From the NCBI GenBank assembly GCA_019135895.1, contig JAGVVH010000452.1:1-38613 (forward strand): a stretch of 38,613 nucleotides of DNA, in the 5' to 3' direction. This document shows, one piece after another, positions 5,152 to 12,378 of this stretch. The stretch comes from Bacteroidota bacterium (lineage in GTDB: Bacteria > Bacteroidota > Bacteroidia > Bacteroidales > WCHB1-69). The notes under the pieces are model-generated. The model worked only from the letters and a program-made list of their open reading frames with translations, made no database searches and had not been told where the DNA came from. The translations under genes and the position numbers were made by a program. Each line of letters begins with the position of its first letter. The first letter of the stretch is position 1.

Positions 5152-5238
5152 GGAGCATCCGGTATATACCGGTAGTTCCGGGAACTATTCGGGAAAACCG
5201 AAAAGTTCCCGGAGCTAGACGCTTCGCGTCAATGCTCC
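5152..5238. ncRNA. Candidate structured RNA: four-way junction of 87 nt
   Basis: A closing stem GGAGCAT (5152-5158) pairs with ATGCTCC (5232-5238) around three hairpins. Hairpin A is CCGGT-ATAT-ACCGG (5159-5172). Hairpin B is a long arm, TCCGGGAACT/AGTTCCCGGA, continued by TTCGG/CCGAA (5177-5213). Hairpin C is GACGC-TTC-GCGTC (5218-5230). It has a cloverleaf outline but no tRNA T-loop, anticodon loop or CCA. Nothing codes across this stretch (5103-5339 has no supported gene). It lies just right of the GC-rich segment. The transcribed strand is uncertain because the arms are symmetric. Confidence 0.65.
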
Positions 5239-5254
5239 TTTACCCACCGGACGT

Positions 5255-5300
5255 GCCCAGCCAGGTAAAAATACAAGGCTGACCGAGCCCCTGGCTGGGC
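5255..5300. ncRNA. Strong stem-loop next to the four-way junction
   Basis: An 11-base perfect stem, GCCCAGCCAGG (5255-5265) with CCTGGCTGGGC (5290-5300), encloses a 24-base loop. It may be the 3' domain of the structured RNA at 5152-5238, or a processing or termination structure; no T run follows it. It precedes a small gene at 5340. Confidence 0.55.
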
Positions 5301-5339
5301 CAAAACTTGCTTACATTTTGTAAGAAAGGATCACACTAG

Positions 5340-5435
5340 ATGGGGAATAAGCAAACAGATATTTTTATTGGTTACAATAAATTCGGAGAACTTGTATATG
5401 TTGACTATTGCCCAGACAAAGGATTCGATTCTTAG
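5340..5435 (+). CDS. Possible small protein, 31 aa
   Basis: ATG at 5340 is preceded by AAGAAAGGA at a suitable distance. The peptide reads DIFIGYNKFGELVYVDYCPD within 31 codons, with an amphipathic strand-like character. It is the only frame with a good ribosome binding site between the structured RNA and the gene at 5524. No family is known to me. Confidence 0.5.
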   Translation: MGNKQTDIFIGYNKFGELVYVDYCPDKGFDS

Positions 5436-5506
5436 AAATCATAGTTAGCCTTATTATTTTAGCTGATCTTTTAAGAGCAGTAGGTCAATTTCTAGCAGAA
5501 CATTAA
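5408..5506 (+). CDS. Possible 32-aa single-pass membrane peptide
   Basis: An overlapping frame starting at TTG 5408 encodes a short basic N-terminus followed by a hydrophobic stretch (FLEIIVSLIILADLLRAV). No good ribosome binding site is seen, so it would depend on coupling to the upstream frame. Listed because of its strong membrane-helix character; it may be chance. Confidence 0.3.
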   Translation: MPRQRIRFLEIIVSLIILADLLRAVGQFLAEH

Positions 5507-5523
5507 CGGTAAGGAGTGAACTT

Positions 5524-6198
5524 ATGATTGATGTTACTAAGTATAAGCAAGATTCTTTGAGGGTTCTTGGTGTATGTAACATCCTACTACTCTCAGAACG
5601 TTGGAATATATCTCAAGGATGCATAGACGAAGTCTGGCTTGCAGATAGCGAAGACATCCATATTCTAATGAATATGAATGTTGATGACATGGTAAGTATT
5701 ATACATAAACCTCACGTAGAGAGTTATGAAGCATATACATCTCTCAAGGAATACTTCCAAGAATATAACAGTCTAATGTCTACCGAAGCTCCATTGGTAT
5801 ATATCGCGGGACCTATTACCGCTGATATGCCTGGGGTAGATATTTATGAAAATCCAGCTTATATAGCTGCTGCAGTCATGTATTCAATGACAAATCTGGC
5901 AGACTATAAGCTATTATCAGACAATTATCTTAGTATCTTTGTATCTGCATGTACGCAACATGATCTTATGACAGAGCACCCACCACCATCTGAATATGTA
6001 AAACAGATTAAAGCTCTAGCTTATAATCTCAGAGAGTTTGCTCAAATGAGCAAGAAGGTACGCATTGCTGGTGGAATACCAGTTAACCCGGCAGCGGACG
6101 CTCTGGAAATTATTGGAGCTGGATCAATTCTAGAGGAACAGTCGGAATTATTCATAGAAGAACTAACAACTGCTACAGAAGAAAATATCGATGTATGA
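5524..6198 (+). CDS. Protein with a YIAGPI nucleoside-deoxyribosyltransferase-like motif, 224 aa
   Basis: Start ATG follows GGTAAGGAGTGAACTT. After about 90 unassigned residues comes APLVYIAGPITADMPGVD, resembling the YIaGP(I/M) N-terminal strand and loop of nucleoside 2-deoxyribosyltransferase and DUF4406-type phage proteins. Near the end is GGIPVNPAADAL, like the G..V.NPA block of the same group. The N-terminal extension is unusual, and catalytic residues cannot be confirmed by eye. A role in nucleotide or base-modification metabolism would fit the neighbourhood, but the call is tentative. Confidence 0.5.
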   Translation: MIDVTKYKQDSLRVLGVCNILLLSERWNISQGCIDEVWLADSEDIHILMNMNVDDMVSIIHKPHVESYEAYTSLKEYFQEYNSLMSTEAPLVYIAGPITADMPGVDIYENPAYIAAAVMYSMTNLADYKLLSDNYLSIFVSACTQHDLMTEHPPPSEYVKQIKALAYNLREFAQMSKKVRIAGGIPVNPAADALEIIGAGSILEEQSELFIEELTTATEENIDV

Positions 6199-6379
6199 TC
6201 CATGCTTTGTAATTTTAACCGGCTGTGCCCCTGGTGGGTTCTGGTTAGTAGGTCCCTTCAACGATGCTGGTAAAGCAATTGAATATGCTACAGAACATGC
6301 TGAGTGTCATTACTATGACGACGTAGACGATTACTGGGAAGTATACACATGTGTTAAGCCCAGTATTCCTGATGAATAG
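6191..6379 (+). CDS. Hypothetical protein, 62 aa
   Basis: The start overlaps the end of the previous gene by eight bases. The sequence is acidic and aromatic in its second half (ECHYYDDVDDYWEVYTCVKP), with a glycine-rich first half (GCAPGGFWLVGPFNDAGKAI) that reads like a beta hairpin followed by a helix. Several phage proteins of this size have a similar GGFW.VGPF..A..A pattern, but I cannot name a family. Confidence 0.6.
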   Translation: MYDPCFVILTGCAPGGFWLVGPFNDAGKAIEYATEHAECHYYDDVDDYWEVYTCVKPSIPDE

Positions 6380-6388
6380 GACAAAACA

Positions 6389-6829
6389 ATGCATCGTCCA
6401 GCGATTGTTATACTTCCAATCTTTGATTATGAAGATGAAAAGGCAATCGAAGAAACAGTTAAAGCTATGTTATGGGCGTACAGTGAAGAAACCATACTTC
6501 CTAAAGTACCGTTTAAGTGTCCGAAGTGTGACAAATATACCCTTCTAGACTTACCTAATATCATTCATGCAAAATATGATTGGTTTTGTATTGAAGGAAG
6601 ATACGCAGATTGTATCCCCGAACATAGTCGCAACTTCTTCAATGCTTTAGGCATTGAACAACTTCAAAAAATCCACCCAAACAATCTAGATTATATGCTT
6701 CAAAACATTATATATCCAGATGGGTTATGGTATTCAATGACAGATAATTACGCTCAATTGCCTGATATGGAATTTCTATCATTAGCCTATGCAGATAATC
6801 TCTACGTAGTCATCGACTATCATTACTGA
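6389..6829 (+). CDS. Hypothetical protein with one CxxC pair, 146 aa
   Basis: ATG at 6389 is preceded by AATAGGACAAAACA. Residues about 44-47 form CPKC, and further cysteines (WFCIEG, YADCIPE) about 25-35 residues later could complete a zinc site. The rest is mixed alpha/beta with many aromatics. It lies in a run of small unassigned genes. No homologous family is recognised. A competing shadow frame at 6351 has no binding site. Confidence 0.65.
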   Translation: MHRPAIVILPIFDYEDEKAIEETVKAMLWAYSEETILPKVPFKCPKCDKYTLLDLPNIIHAKYDWFCIEGRYADCIPEHSRNFFNALGIEQLQKIHPNNLDYMLQNIIYPDGLWYSMTDNYAQLPDMEFLSLAYADNLYVVIDYHY

Positions 6830-6841
6830 AAGGAAACATAA

Positions 6842-7360
6842 ATGTTTTGCTCTGTACTTGGGTTCGAATACTTTCACATCTCAAACGTAGACTTCGACGA
6901 ATTCAAGTAACCACTTCTTGATGATGGTAATAATCTAGTTTATGTAAAGATGCATGTCGATGGCGCACATCCACATTTCCTGATTAATGGGAATTCCTTC
7001 AACGTAGCAATCAGGGCATTATCATTAGCTGTATATCAATACCCCCATCTTGTAAATCATTGCGACATCAATCTATGGAGCATCGCTCTTCAGTATGGGA
7101 TCCACCGCTATCAAGAACTTTGTGCTTATGAAAAAGTTTTATGCAATAGCCAAAGTCTAAGCATTTCAGATATTGAATATCTTGAAAGCTGTCAAGCTTT
7201 AGAAGCTGAATTAGCTTCTAAACTACAAGGAAAGCTCGAATATGAGCTTAGTCTAAGACCTTGTCTTTCGTATTTAGATGATCAACCTAGGTGTGAAATT
7301 ACTTTCGAAACCCAATTTGTGCCCTTAATCAATATGCGTGAACATGATATTGTTCCATAA
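6842..7360 (+). pseudogene. Gene interrupted by an in-frame TAA (172 codons in all)
   Basis: A strong site (GAAAGGAAACATAA) precedes ATG 6842, but the frame hits TAA at 6908-6910 after 22 codons. The same frame then continues uninterrupted to 7360, reading PLLDDGNNLVYVKMHVDGAH on from the break. The next ATG (6950) has only a poor binding site. A single C-to-T change of CAA to TAA would explain this. The downstream part (136 aa from 6950) might still be made. Other genes here end in TAA normally, so codon reassignment is unlikely. No family is recognised. Confidence 0.6.
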
Positions 7361-7432
7361 ACAAAATATATTACTGACCTAGATGTATTACCAGAACTTC
7401 ATTGCTCTAGTTAGTATAAGGAGAATATAACA

Positions 7433-8299
7433 TTGAAACTAAATACTCGACGCATTTCCACCTTCGCAGTAGTAGGTATTCTATTCGTGTTTGTATTCGG
7501 AGTTCATTCAACACAAAGTAATGAACTACCTAATGCTCCAAACTACTTATCTCAAAAAATGCTAGATAATCTAGGCATTAAAGAGCATGTACAAACACCA
7601 TCAGAAATACCAATCAACAAAAATGACGCTCCTTTATTTAATAGAAAGGACCGTCTTGTTGAAGTGCTGTTAGCAGATGGAAATACAGCAGCGAGTCTCA
7701 TCCCATACATCTTAGAAGATCATCCCAAACTTAATGATAGGGATGCATATGACCTGGCACTATCAACTGCAAGAACTATGCGTCAAAACAAAATGACTTA
7801 CGACCAAGTAAAAGCTCTACCAACACATAGCTTACTAACAATCCAAACACTAGGACAAACAAGTCTGATTGAACTAGTAGATGTACCAGAGGTAATTAAA
7901 GCACTACGCCATACACCTGAGTATCAGATGGTATATAAGTACATGAAAAATCTAAGACCAAGTGCTCCAGATCACATTGTTCAGATTGTAGCTGAAGAAT
8001 GGGTTCGCTGGCGAATCCTTTACCCTGAGCACCCAAGTGTGCTACAATGGAAGAGATGGCTAAAGCTATTAGCCGGCGAAAGTGGTTATAATCCCCCATG
8101 TATCACACCACCATATGGCGCATCAGGCTTGGCTCAGTTTTTGCCAAGCACATGCAAATGGTTTCCTACGGACCTAGGCCGACTCAGGAGCAGCGCTCCC
8201 GATGACGTCAGGTATCAATACAGACAAGCCTGTAAGCTTCTTGGGAGCAAATCAGGTGGCTGGTGGTCACAGTGGGTAGCTGACCCAGGACCGCAGTAA
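7433..8299 (+). CDS. Secreted lysozyme/transglycosylase-like protein, 288 aa
   Basis: A TTG start is supported by AAGGAGAATATAACA. The N-terminus has basic residues followed by a hydrophobic helix (FAVVGILFVFVFGVHS), a signal peptide or membrane anchor. The C-terminal part contains LLAGESGYNP and then YGASGLAQFLPSTCKW, the pattern of soluble-lytic-transglycosylase folds where the Glu of ESGYNP is catalytic and GxxQF/LP follows. It probably cuts cell-wall peptidoglycan outside the membrane. The middle region (about residues 60-200) is helical and unassigned. It could serve lysis or cell-wall remodelling. Confidence 0.75.
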   Translation: MKLNTRRISTFAVVGILFVFVFGVHSTQSNELPNAPNYLSQKMLDNLGIKEHVQTPSEIPINKNDAPLFNRKDRLVEVLLADGNTAASLIPYILEDHPKLNDRDAYDLALSTARTMRQNKMTYDQVKALPTHSLLTIQTLGQTSLIELVDVPEVIKALRHTPEYQMVYKYMKNLRPSAPDHIVQIVAEEWVRWRILYPEHPSVLQWKRWLKLLAGESGYNPPCITPPYGASGLAQFLPSTCKWFPTDLGRLRSSAPDDVRYQYRQACKLLGSKSGGWWSQWVADPGPQ

Positions 8300-8321
8300 C
8301 AGAAAAGGATGTCAGAATCAG

Positions 8322-8693
8322 ATGGAAAAGTTGAAACCAATAAAGATAATGTATCTCAACACATCATTCGTAGGTACGGTAGGCTCTACTCCGAAAGTTG
8401 AAACCAATAAAGATAATGATCCCTATCTTCACTTCCGTCTTGCTGTCGATTGCAGACGCAATCGAGAGCCCTTGTGGATGACTGTATACGTGCATGATCA
8501 CATGCTCTTCAATCGGGTAACCAAGTTGAACATTGATAAGGGAGATCGTATCTACATCAATGGTCGTCTTGGACTTGATGGAGACGATATCAAGGCAACA
8601 TTAAGTTGTCATGATTTCGAACTTATCCCATCAACATGCCCTAATTCAAAAAACAAAACTGCAGACACACCCACTGAGACAGAAACTATCTAG
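8322..8693 (+). CDS. ssb: Single-stranded DNA-binding protein-like (OB fold), first copy
   Basis: The protein shows the SSB outline: NTSFVGTVGSTPKV as the first strand, YLHFRLAVDCRRNREPLWM as the central strands, and KGDRIYINGRLGLDGDDIKA for the KGDxVyVeGrL motif. The last 25 residues are Thr/Glu-rich without the usual acidic tip. The natural start may be ATG 8349 (MYLNTSFVG), because the 27 bases between 8322 and 8349 derive from a 25-base duplication (see repeat). Another SSB-like gene is at 26244. It binds exposed single strands during replication or recombination. Confidence 0.75.
   Translation: MEKLKPIKIMYLNTSFVGTVGSTPKVETNKDNDPYLHFRLAVDCRRNREPLWMTVYVHDHMLFNRVTKLNIDKGDRIYINGRLGLDGDDIKATLSCHDFELIPSTCPNSKNKTADTPTETETI
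8327..8418 (+). repeat. 25-bp direct repeat at the start of the SSB gene
   Basis: Bases 8327-8351 and 8394-8418 are identical (AAAGTTGAAACCAATAAAG and onward to GATAATG). The second copy is read in the SSB frame as KVETNKDND. The first copy is read in a different frame and creates an apparent N-terminal extension and a second possible ATG. This looks like a recent short duplication. Confidence 0.8.
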
Positions 8694-8702
8694 ACCAAAA
8701 GA

Positions 8703-8866
8703 TTATCTCGCTTTGCGAGGTAATTGTGGGCTAGTACTAGTTGGATATGCCAACGTATTAGCGTGACAATAAAAGTCCGGGGCGGAGCGTCTATCGTAGG
8801 GGACGCTCTGCCCTTCACAAAGAGCGAACGGGGAAGCCCACGAATTGATTCGTGGGAGTATGTCAG
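8703..8866 (+). ncRNA. Orphan IS605-type right end / omega-RNA-like element without tnpB
   Basis: Three good hairpins occur in a gene-free gap: TTATCTCGC/GCGAGGTAA (8703-8723), GGGCGGAGCGTC/GACGCTCTGCCC (8780-8813) and CCCACGAA-TTGA-TTCGTGGG (8837-8856), the last preceded by GGGGAAG. The final hairpin with its GGGAAGCCC context is the typical right-end structure of many IS605-family elements, and is shared with the copies at 15497 and 16915. The match with the TnpB element at 16915 continues to TATGTCAGAA, which places the end of the mobile unit near 8866. The TnpB gene itself is absent, so this is a solo end or a guide-RNA remnant that could be served by a TnpB in trans. Confidence 0.6.
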
Positions 8867-8884
8867 AAAGAAACGAGCAAACAG

Positions 8885-9502
8885 ATGAAACAAAATCAAT
8901 GCCTTGTTCTAATCGAACCGGAAAATATACCAGAATATGTCCACCATCCCCTGGATATTAGATATTATTTAGAAGACATCTTAGATCCATTTTGGGGAGA
9001 AGATGTCAATTCCGACGACAAGCCTACTGTTTGTCATTGTGTTCAAGAACAAATAGATAATCATGCACTTAAGATCACCAATGATTTTCTGCAGAATACC
9101 AAAGAAGCATTTAATGATTATACCAAATTATCACTTGGCATACTCCTACATGACTGTGTGCAATCGGCATCTAAGGATATTTTTAAACCAGATCCTCAAT
9201 GTTTAGACTGTAATGGATCAGGAATTGAAGAACAGAATTACAATCAGGAATGTTATTTCTACTACTTCAATATCGTAGATCCATCTACGGGTGTTATTCC
9301 ACTATCCACAGTAGAAGATCTTACATCAATCTCAGATGTAACAGCCGTAATGGTTGATGGGCAATGGCATGATCATTTAGCAATGCCATCTATCCCATTA
9401 AAACATCCAGAAGATTGGCCTGAGTTATGGAAAGACAAAGTCATGCATATACTCAGAAATAATCTAAACAAGTCTTACATACTTATCAACTACAGCTTCT
9501 AA
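8885..9502 (+). CDS. Hypothetical protein, about 205 aa
   Basis: The frame is open from GTG 8852, but that codon lies inside the IS605 right-end hairpin, so ATG 8885 is the more natural start; its binding site (GAAAG) is weak, perhaps because the insertion replaced the original one. The protein contains CLDCNGSG near residue 115, a single zinc-ribbon-like half, and PTVCHCVQEQ earlier, giving two Cys pairs. Otherwise it is acidic and unassigned. No family is recognised. Confidence 0.65.
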   Translation: MKQNQCLVLIEPENIPEYVHHPLDIRYYLEDILDPFWGEDVNSDDKPTVCHCVQEQIDNHALKITNDFLQNTKEAFNDYTKLSLGILLHDCVQSASKDIFKPDPQCLDCNGSGIEEQNYNQECYFYYFNIVDPSTGVIPLSTVEDLTSISDVTAVMVDGQWHDHLAMPSIPLKHPEDWPELWKDKVMHILRNNLNKSYILINYSF

Positions 9503-9512
9503 GGAGAAACCA

Positions 9513-9839
9513 ATGGAAGTAGTAGTAAATTCATGCTATGGCGGATTCTCAATCAGCCGTCAAGCTTATGATGCATTAGTAGAGATGAATTCAGAAATAG
9601 TAGAATATCTTTCAAAACCCAGTAAGCAATACGATTGGTCTCATATTATAGATTACGATAAAAATCGTGAACTACGTAGTCATCCTGATCTAGTATTAGT
9701 TGTAAAAAAACTAGGTAAAGAAGCAAATGGGCAACATGCAAAGCTTAAGATCATAACAATACCAGATGACATTATATATACAATAGTAGACTACGATGGC
9801 ATGGAATCCGTACACGAACTGCACAGATCTTGGTATTAA
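9513..9839 (+). CDS. Conserved phage protein of the CYGGFSxS type, 108 aa
   Basis: Start follows AAGGAGAAACCA. The sequence NSCYGGFSISRQAYDALVEM at the N-terminus, then RSHPDLVLVVKKLGKEANG and IPDDIIYTIVDYDGMESVHE, matches a family of about 100-residue proteins I recall from many phages and some bacteria (CYGGFsLS...R.DP.LV..VEELG..A......L..vEIP......I.DYDG.E.v.E.HR.W). Its function is not known to me. It sits directly before recA. Confidence 0.75.
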   Translation: MEVVVNSCYGGFSISRQAYDALVEMNSEIVEYLSKPSKQYDWSHIIDYDKNRELRSHPDLVLVVKKLGKEANGQHAKLKIITIPDDIIYTIVDYDGMESVHELHRSWY

Positions 9840-9862
9840 AAAACTTTACGTAGGAGTAACTT

Positions 9863-10984
9863 ATGGCCAGAGGTAAAAAGACCGAAGTAGAAGTTAACCC
9901 ATCACCATCAATGGACGATCTACTCAAAATGATGCGTAAAGAATTTGGAGCAGACTCTATAATGACTCTTGTAGAAGCTCCTCCAATTCATGTTACCGGT
10001 GTAGTCCCTACGGGATCACTCCGGTTGGACTTAGCTCTTGGTGTGGGTGGACTACCATACGGGAGGATCGTAGAGATCTTTGGAGCAGAGGGTGCAGGTA
10101 AAACAACCCTTGCTCTATCTGTTATTGCTAATGCACAAAAACAACTTGCAATCGCTAACTCAAACAAGGTAGCAGCATTTATTGATGCAGAACATGCTAT
10201 CGATCCAGAGTATGCATCTCGCATTGGAGTAGACTTAGCTAAAATTGCTTTTAGTCAACCGGATGATGGTGACCAAGCCATTGATATTGTACAAGCACTT
10301 GTCAAGTCCAATGGCGTCAGTGTAGTCGTCGTAGACTCAGTAGCTGCCTTGGTATCCCTCAAAGAACTTGAGGGTGACGTTAAAGCCAGTGATACAGGTG
10401 GCATTGCCCCACAAGCACGACTTATGTCACAAGCTCTACGCCGACTTGCTGGAGAAGTTAAGAAACACAATGTGTGTCTTATCTTTATCAATCAAATGCG
10501 TAACATGGGATTCAAAGGTGTAACCTTTTCTGAATCACCAGGAGGACGTGCCCTTAAGTATTGGGCTTCTGTCCGCATTGCACTAAGAGCAGCATCTAAG
10601 ATTGAATCTCCCAAAGACAATCAGATCGGTATTATTACTAATGCCGAAATCAAGAAAAACAAAGTGGCTGTTCCATTTAAGAAAACCCAGTTTGAGATCT
10701 ACTTCGGAGATGGAATCTCTAGAGAAGCAGACATCATTGAACTGGGATGCCAACTAAAAATCCTTGAACAATCTGGAGCATGGATTAAAGATCCTGTAAC
10801 AGGCGAACAGATTGGTCAAGGAAAAGAAAAGGCTAGATCATGGTTAGAGGAACATCCTGATATAGCCGCAGCATATGAAGAACGAATCAAGAAAGAACTC
10901 AATCTTGAAACATTCGCTATGGTACCCACAGAAAATCCTGATATCACAGACGAAGAAGAGGATCCAGATGACTGGGAAGCATAG
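9863..10984 (+). CDS. recA: RecA recombinase
   Basis: A full-length bacterial-type RecA of 373 residues: Walker A GAEGAGKTT near residue 74, VVVVDSVAAL as Walker B, INQMRNMGFKGVTFSESPGG as the L2 region, GGRALKYWASVR, then a C-terminal domain with an acidic tail (DITDEEEDPDDWEA). It forms filaments on single-stranded DNA and drives strand exchange. The N-terminal region carries the expected start of PSPSMDDLLKMMRKEFGADSI. A phage-coded RecA would support replication by recombination and repair. The site GTAGGAGTAACTT precedes ATG. It overlaps the next gene by 17 bases. Confidence 0.97.
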   Translation: MARGKKTEVEVNPSPSMDDLLKMMRKEFGADSIMTLVEAPPIHVTGVVPTGSLRLDLALGVGGLPYGRIVEIFGAEGAGKTTLALSVIANAQKQLAIANSNKVAAFIDAEHAIDPEYASRIGVDLAKIAFSQPDDGDQAIDIVQALVKSNGVSVVVVDSVAALVSLKELEGDVKASDTGGIAPQARLMSQALRRLAGEVKKHNVCLIFINQMRNMGFKGVTFSESPGGRALKYWASVRIALRAASKIESPKDNQIGIITNAEIKKNKVAVPFKKTQFEIYFGDGISREADIIELGCQLKILEQSGAWIKDPVTGEQIGQGKEKARSWLEEHPDIAAAYEERIKKELNLETFAMVPTENPDITDEEEDPDDWEA

Positions 10985-11291
10985 CATAGACAAAGTTAGA
11001 CAAGAAATTGTATGTACATTCTTCTTTAACTCTGTATGTCTACTCGTATTAACAATACTATGCTTTGCAGCTCTGAATACTATGCAGACACAAATAGATG
11101 AACTATCAAAACGTATTGTAGAAATCAAAGATATAAATCAACATGTAATTCCACAATCAGTAGAAACGCCTTCGGTACCAATTCCTAGAATTATGCCAAG
11201 GAATGTTCATGCTGTAAGCATTAGTGAAACAGCAGTTCAGAACTCTGACTGGTGGAATAGCCATAGTTGGCCACGGGCTATCAGAAAGTAA
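10968..11291 (+). CDS. Single-pass membrane protein, 107 aa
   Basis: Start chosen at ATG 10968 because GAAGAAGAGG lies seven bases upstream; the open frame extends further 5' but inside recA. One hydrophobic helix (FFFNSVCLLVLTILCFAALN, about residues 19-40) is followed by a short coiled-coil-like stretch (TQIDELSKRIVEIKDI) and a proline-rich tail. This layout resembles phage spanin or membrane-anchored accessory proteins, but no family can be claimed. Overlap with recA suggests coupled translation. Confidence 0.65.
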   Translation: MTGKHSIDKVRQEIVCTFFFNSVCLLVLTILCFAALNTMQTQIDELSKRIVEIKDINQHVIPQSVETPSVPIPRIMPRNVHAVSISETAVQNSDWWNSHSWPRAIRK

Positions 11292-11320
11292 TAACCATCA
11301 AGTGTGATTTATAGAACATC

Positions 11321-11349
11321 TTGACAGCTTTAAGGGGAACCGCTATCAT
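11321..11349 (+). promoter_or_regulatory. Sigma70-type promoter TTGACA-17-TATCAT
   Basis: A consensus -35 box (11321-11326), 17-base spacer and a near-consensus -10 box (11344-11349) precede the gene at 11427 in one of the few real intergenic gaps. The spacer and the downstream bases contain the arms of an inverted repeat (see next entry), suggesting that it is controlled. Confidence 0.7.
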
Positions 11350-11367
11350 TCAGATGAAGGTTCCCCT
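11333..11367. promoter_or_regulatory. Inverted repeat AGGGGAACC...GGTTCCCCT over the promoter (operator or hairpin)
   Basis: Nine-base perfect arms (about 11334-11342 and 11359-11367) flank the -10 box with a 16-base centre. A repressor dimer site is one explanation. As RNA it could be a terminator-like hairpin for the recA transcript, but no T run follows and the bases after it are CTGCTTTGCC. I prefer an operator reading. Confidence 0.5.
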
Positions 11368-11426
11368 CTGCTTTGCCCCTTATGCTCGTTTCAAAACAAA
11401 CCCACCATTTGAAGGATTGATGCACA

Positions 11427-11828
11427 ATGCTTCGATTTGATGTACCGTCAGAGGGCACAACATTACTTATTTCATTTCATCGTGGCGATGCTTCACACAA
11501 TACATGGAATGGCAGAGAGTATATTCCAGGTGATCGTCGCACTACCTGTAATATTAAAGTAGTAAATACAGCAGTATATAATTCATACAAAGGGAACAAA
11601 TCGGATTATCCAATCGATGATGTTGTTCTTTGCCATACATATGCTTCGCTACGCGATACATTCGATAAGGCACTAGGTAAGAAAATTGCTTTCGCACGTG
11701 CTATTGCAAAACTACAACTCCTAGGATATTTACGTAGACGATCCGAAAGAGAACAGCTATGGAGTTACTTCCTAAAATGGAATAAGCATCATCACTCTCC
11801 ACTTGCCCACGAACCACTGCCACTATGA
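11427..11828 (+). CDS. Hypothetical protein, 133 aa
   Basis: First gene behind the 11321 promoter. GAAGGA lies 11 bases before the ATG. The protein starts with beta-like segments (MLRFDVPSEGTTLLISFHRG) and ends with a helical, basic part (RAIAKLQLLGYLRRRSEREQ). The ending LQLLGYLRRRSEREQLWSYF could bind nucleic acid, but no family is recognised. Confidence 0.65.
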   Translation: MLRFDVPSEGTTLLISFHRGDASHNTWNGREYIPGDRRTTCNIKVVNTAVYNSYKGNKSDYPIDDVVLCHTYASLRDTFDKALGKKIAFARAIAKLQLLGYLRRRSEREQLWSYFLKWNKHHHSPLAHEPLPL

Positions 11829-11841
11829 AAGGCTAAGACTA

Positions 11842-12372
11842 ATGCAGATTGTTGAGGTAGAAGCTCTTAAAGCTCTCAACATTGATCCAATGGGGAATAC
11901 CATTGTCTCACAAATAGAATCACAAGAGGGTAATATAGTCAATTTCAAAATTACTACATTACCATTAGATTCAGAAGACAAACAAGAATACAATTTAGAA
12001 TTCGAGCTGCCAGAAGGATATCAAATTACTAGCCTACTAGGCAGAATCCACTTTATTCTACCACCAAATGAAATAAATCTATTTCATATTATCTCTGAAG
12101 GATTTCGTACCTCAATGAGAGCATCTATCTCAGCGGGATTTCATATGCTAAATTGTATCGCATATTTTGCTGGTACATCTATTGTTGGACCAAATCCAAC
12201 AAATGAAGAAATCAAACAAACCATGGATGGGATTGCATGTGCCATTGGTACTCCATATGGTGCCATACTAGGCGGATCACTAACCGCTCTTGATTTCTTC
12301 GAAAATGTTCTCGTTAGAAATAAGCTGGATACTCTATTTCAAGATATCAAACTAGATGATGAAGAAGAATAA
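11842..12372 (+). CDS. Hypothetical protein, 176 aa
   Basis: Start placed at ATG 11842 (MQIVEVEALKALNIDP) after GAAAGGCTAAGACTA, because the upstream extension overlaps the previous gene. The N-terminal half is beta-rich (EYNLEFELPEGYQITSLLG). The middle carries a moderately hydrophobic helix (ASISAGFHMLNCIAYFAGTS) and an alanine/glycine segment (GIACAIGTPYGAILGGSLTA) that may touch the membrane. The end is acidic (KLDDEEE). Unknown family. Confidence 0.6.
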   Translation: MQIVEVEALKALNIDPMGNTIVSQIESQEGNIVNFKITTLPLDSEDKQEYNLEFELPEGYQITSLLGRIHFILPPNEINLFHIISEGFRTSMRASISAGFHMLNCIAYFAGTSIVGPNPTNEEIKQTMDGIACAIGTPYGAILGGSLTALDFFENVLVRNKLDTLFQDIKLDDEEE

Positions 12373-12378
12373 TGAAGA

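Noticed and set aside
5152..5238. tRNA gene (cloverleaf outline)
   Set aside because: No T-loop consensus, no anticodon-loop pattern, no D-loop GG and no CCA; hairpin sizes do not match a tRNA.
6908..6910. Stop-codon reassignment (TAA read as an amino acid)
   Set aside because: Many intact genes in the window end cleanly with TAA, so reassignment would extend them; a single mutation is simpler.
11333..11367. Rho-independent terminator
   Set aside because: The stem has no following T run, its loop is long and it overlaps a near-consensus promoter; kept as a possible operator instead.
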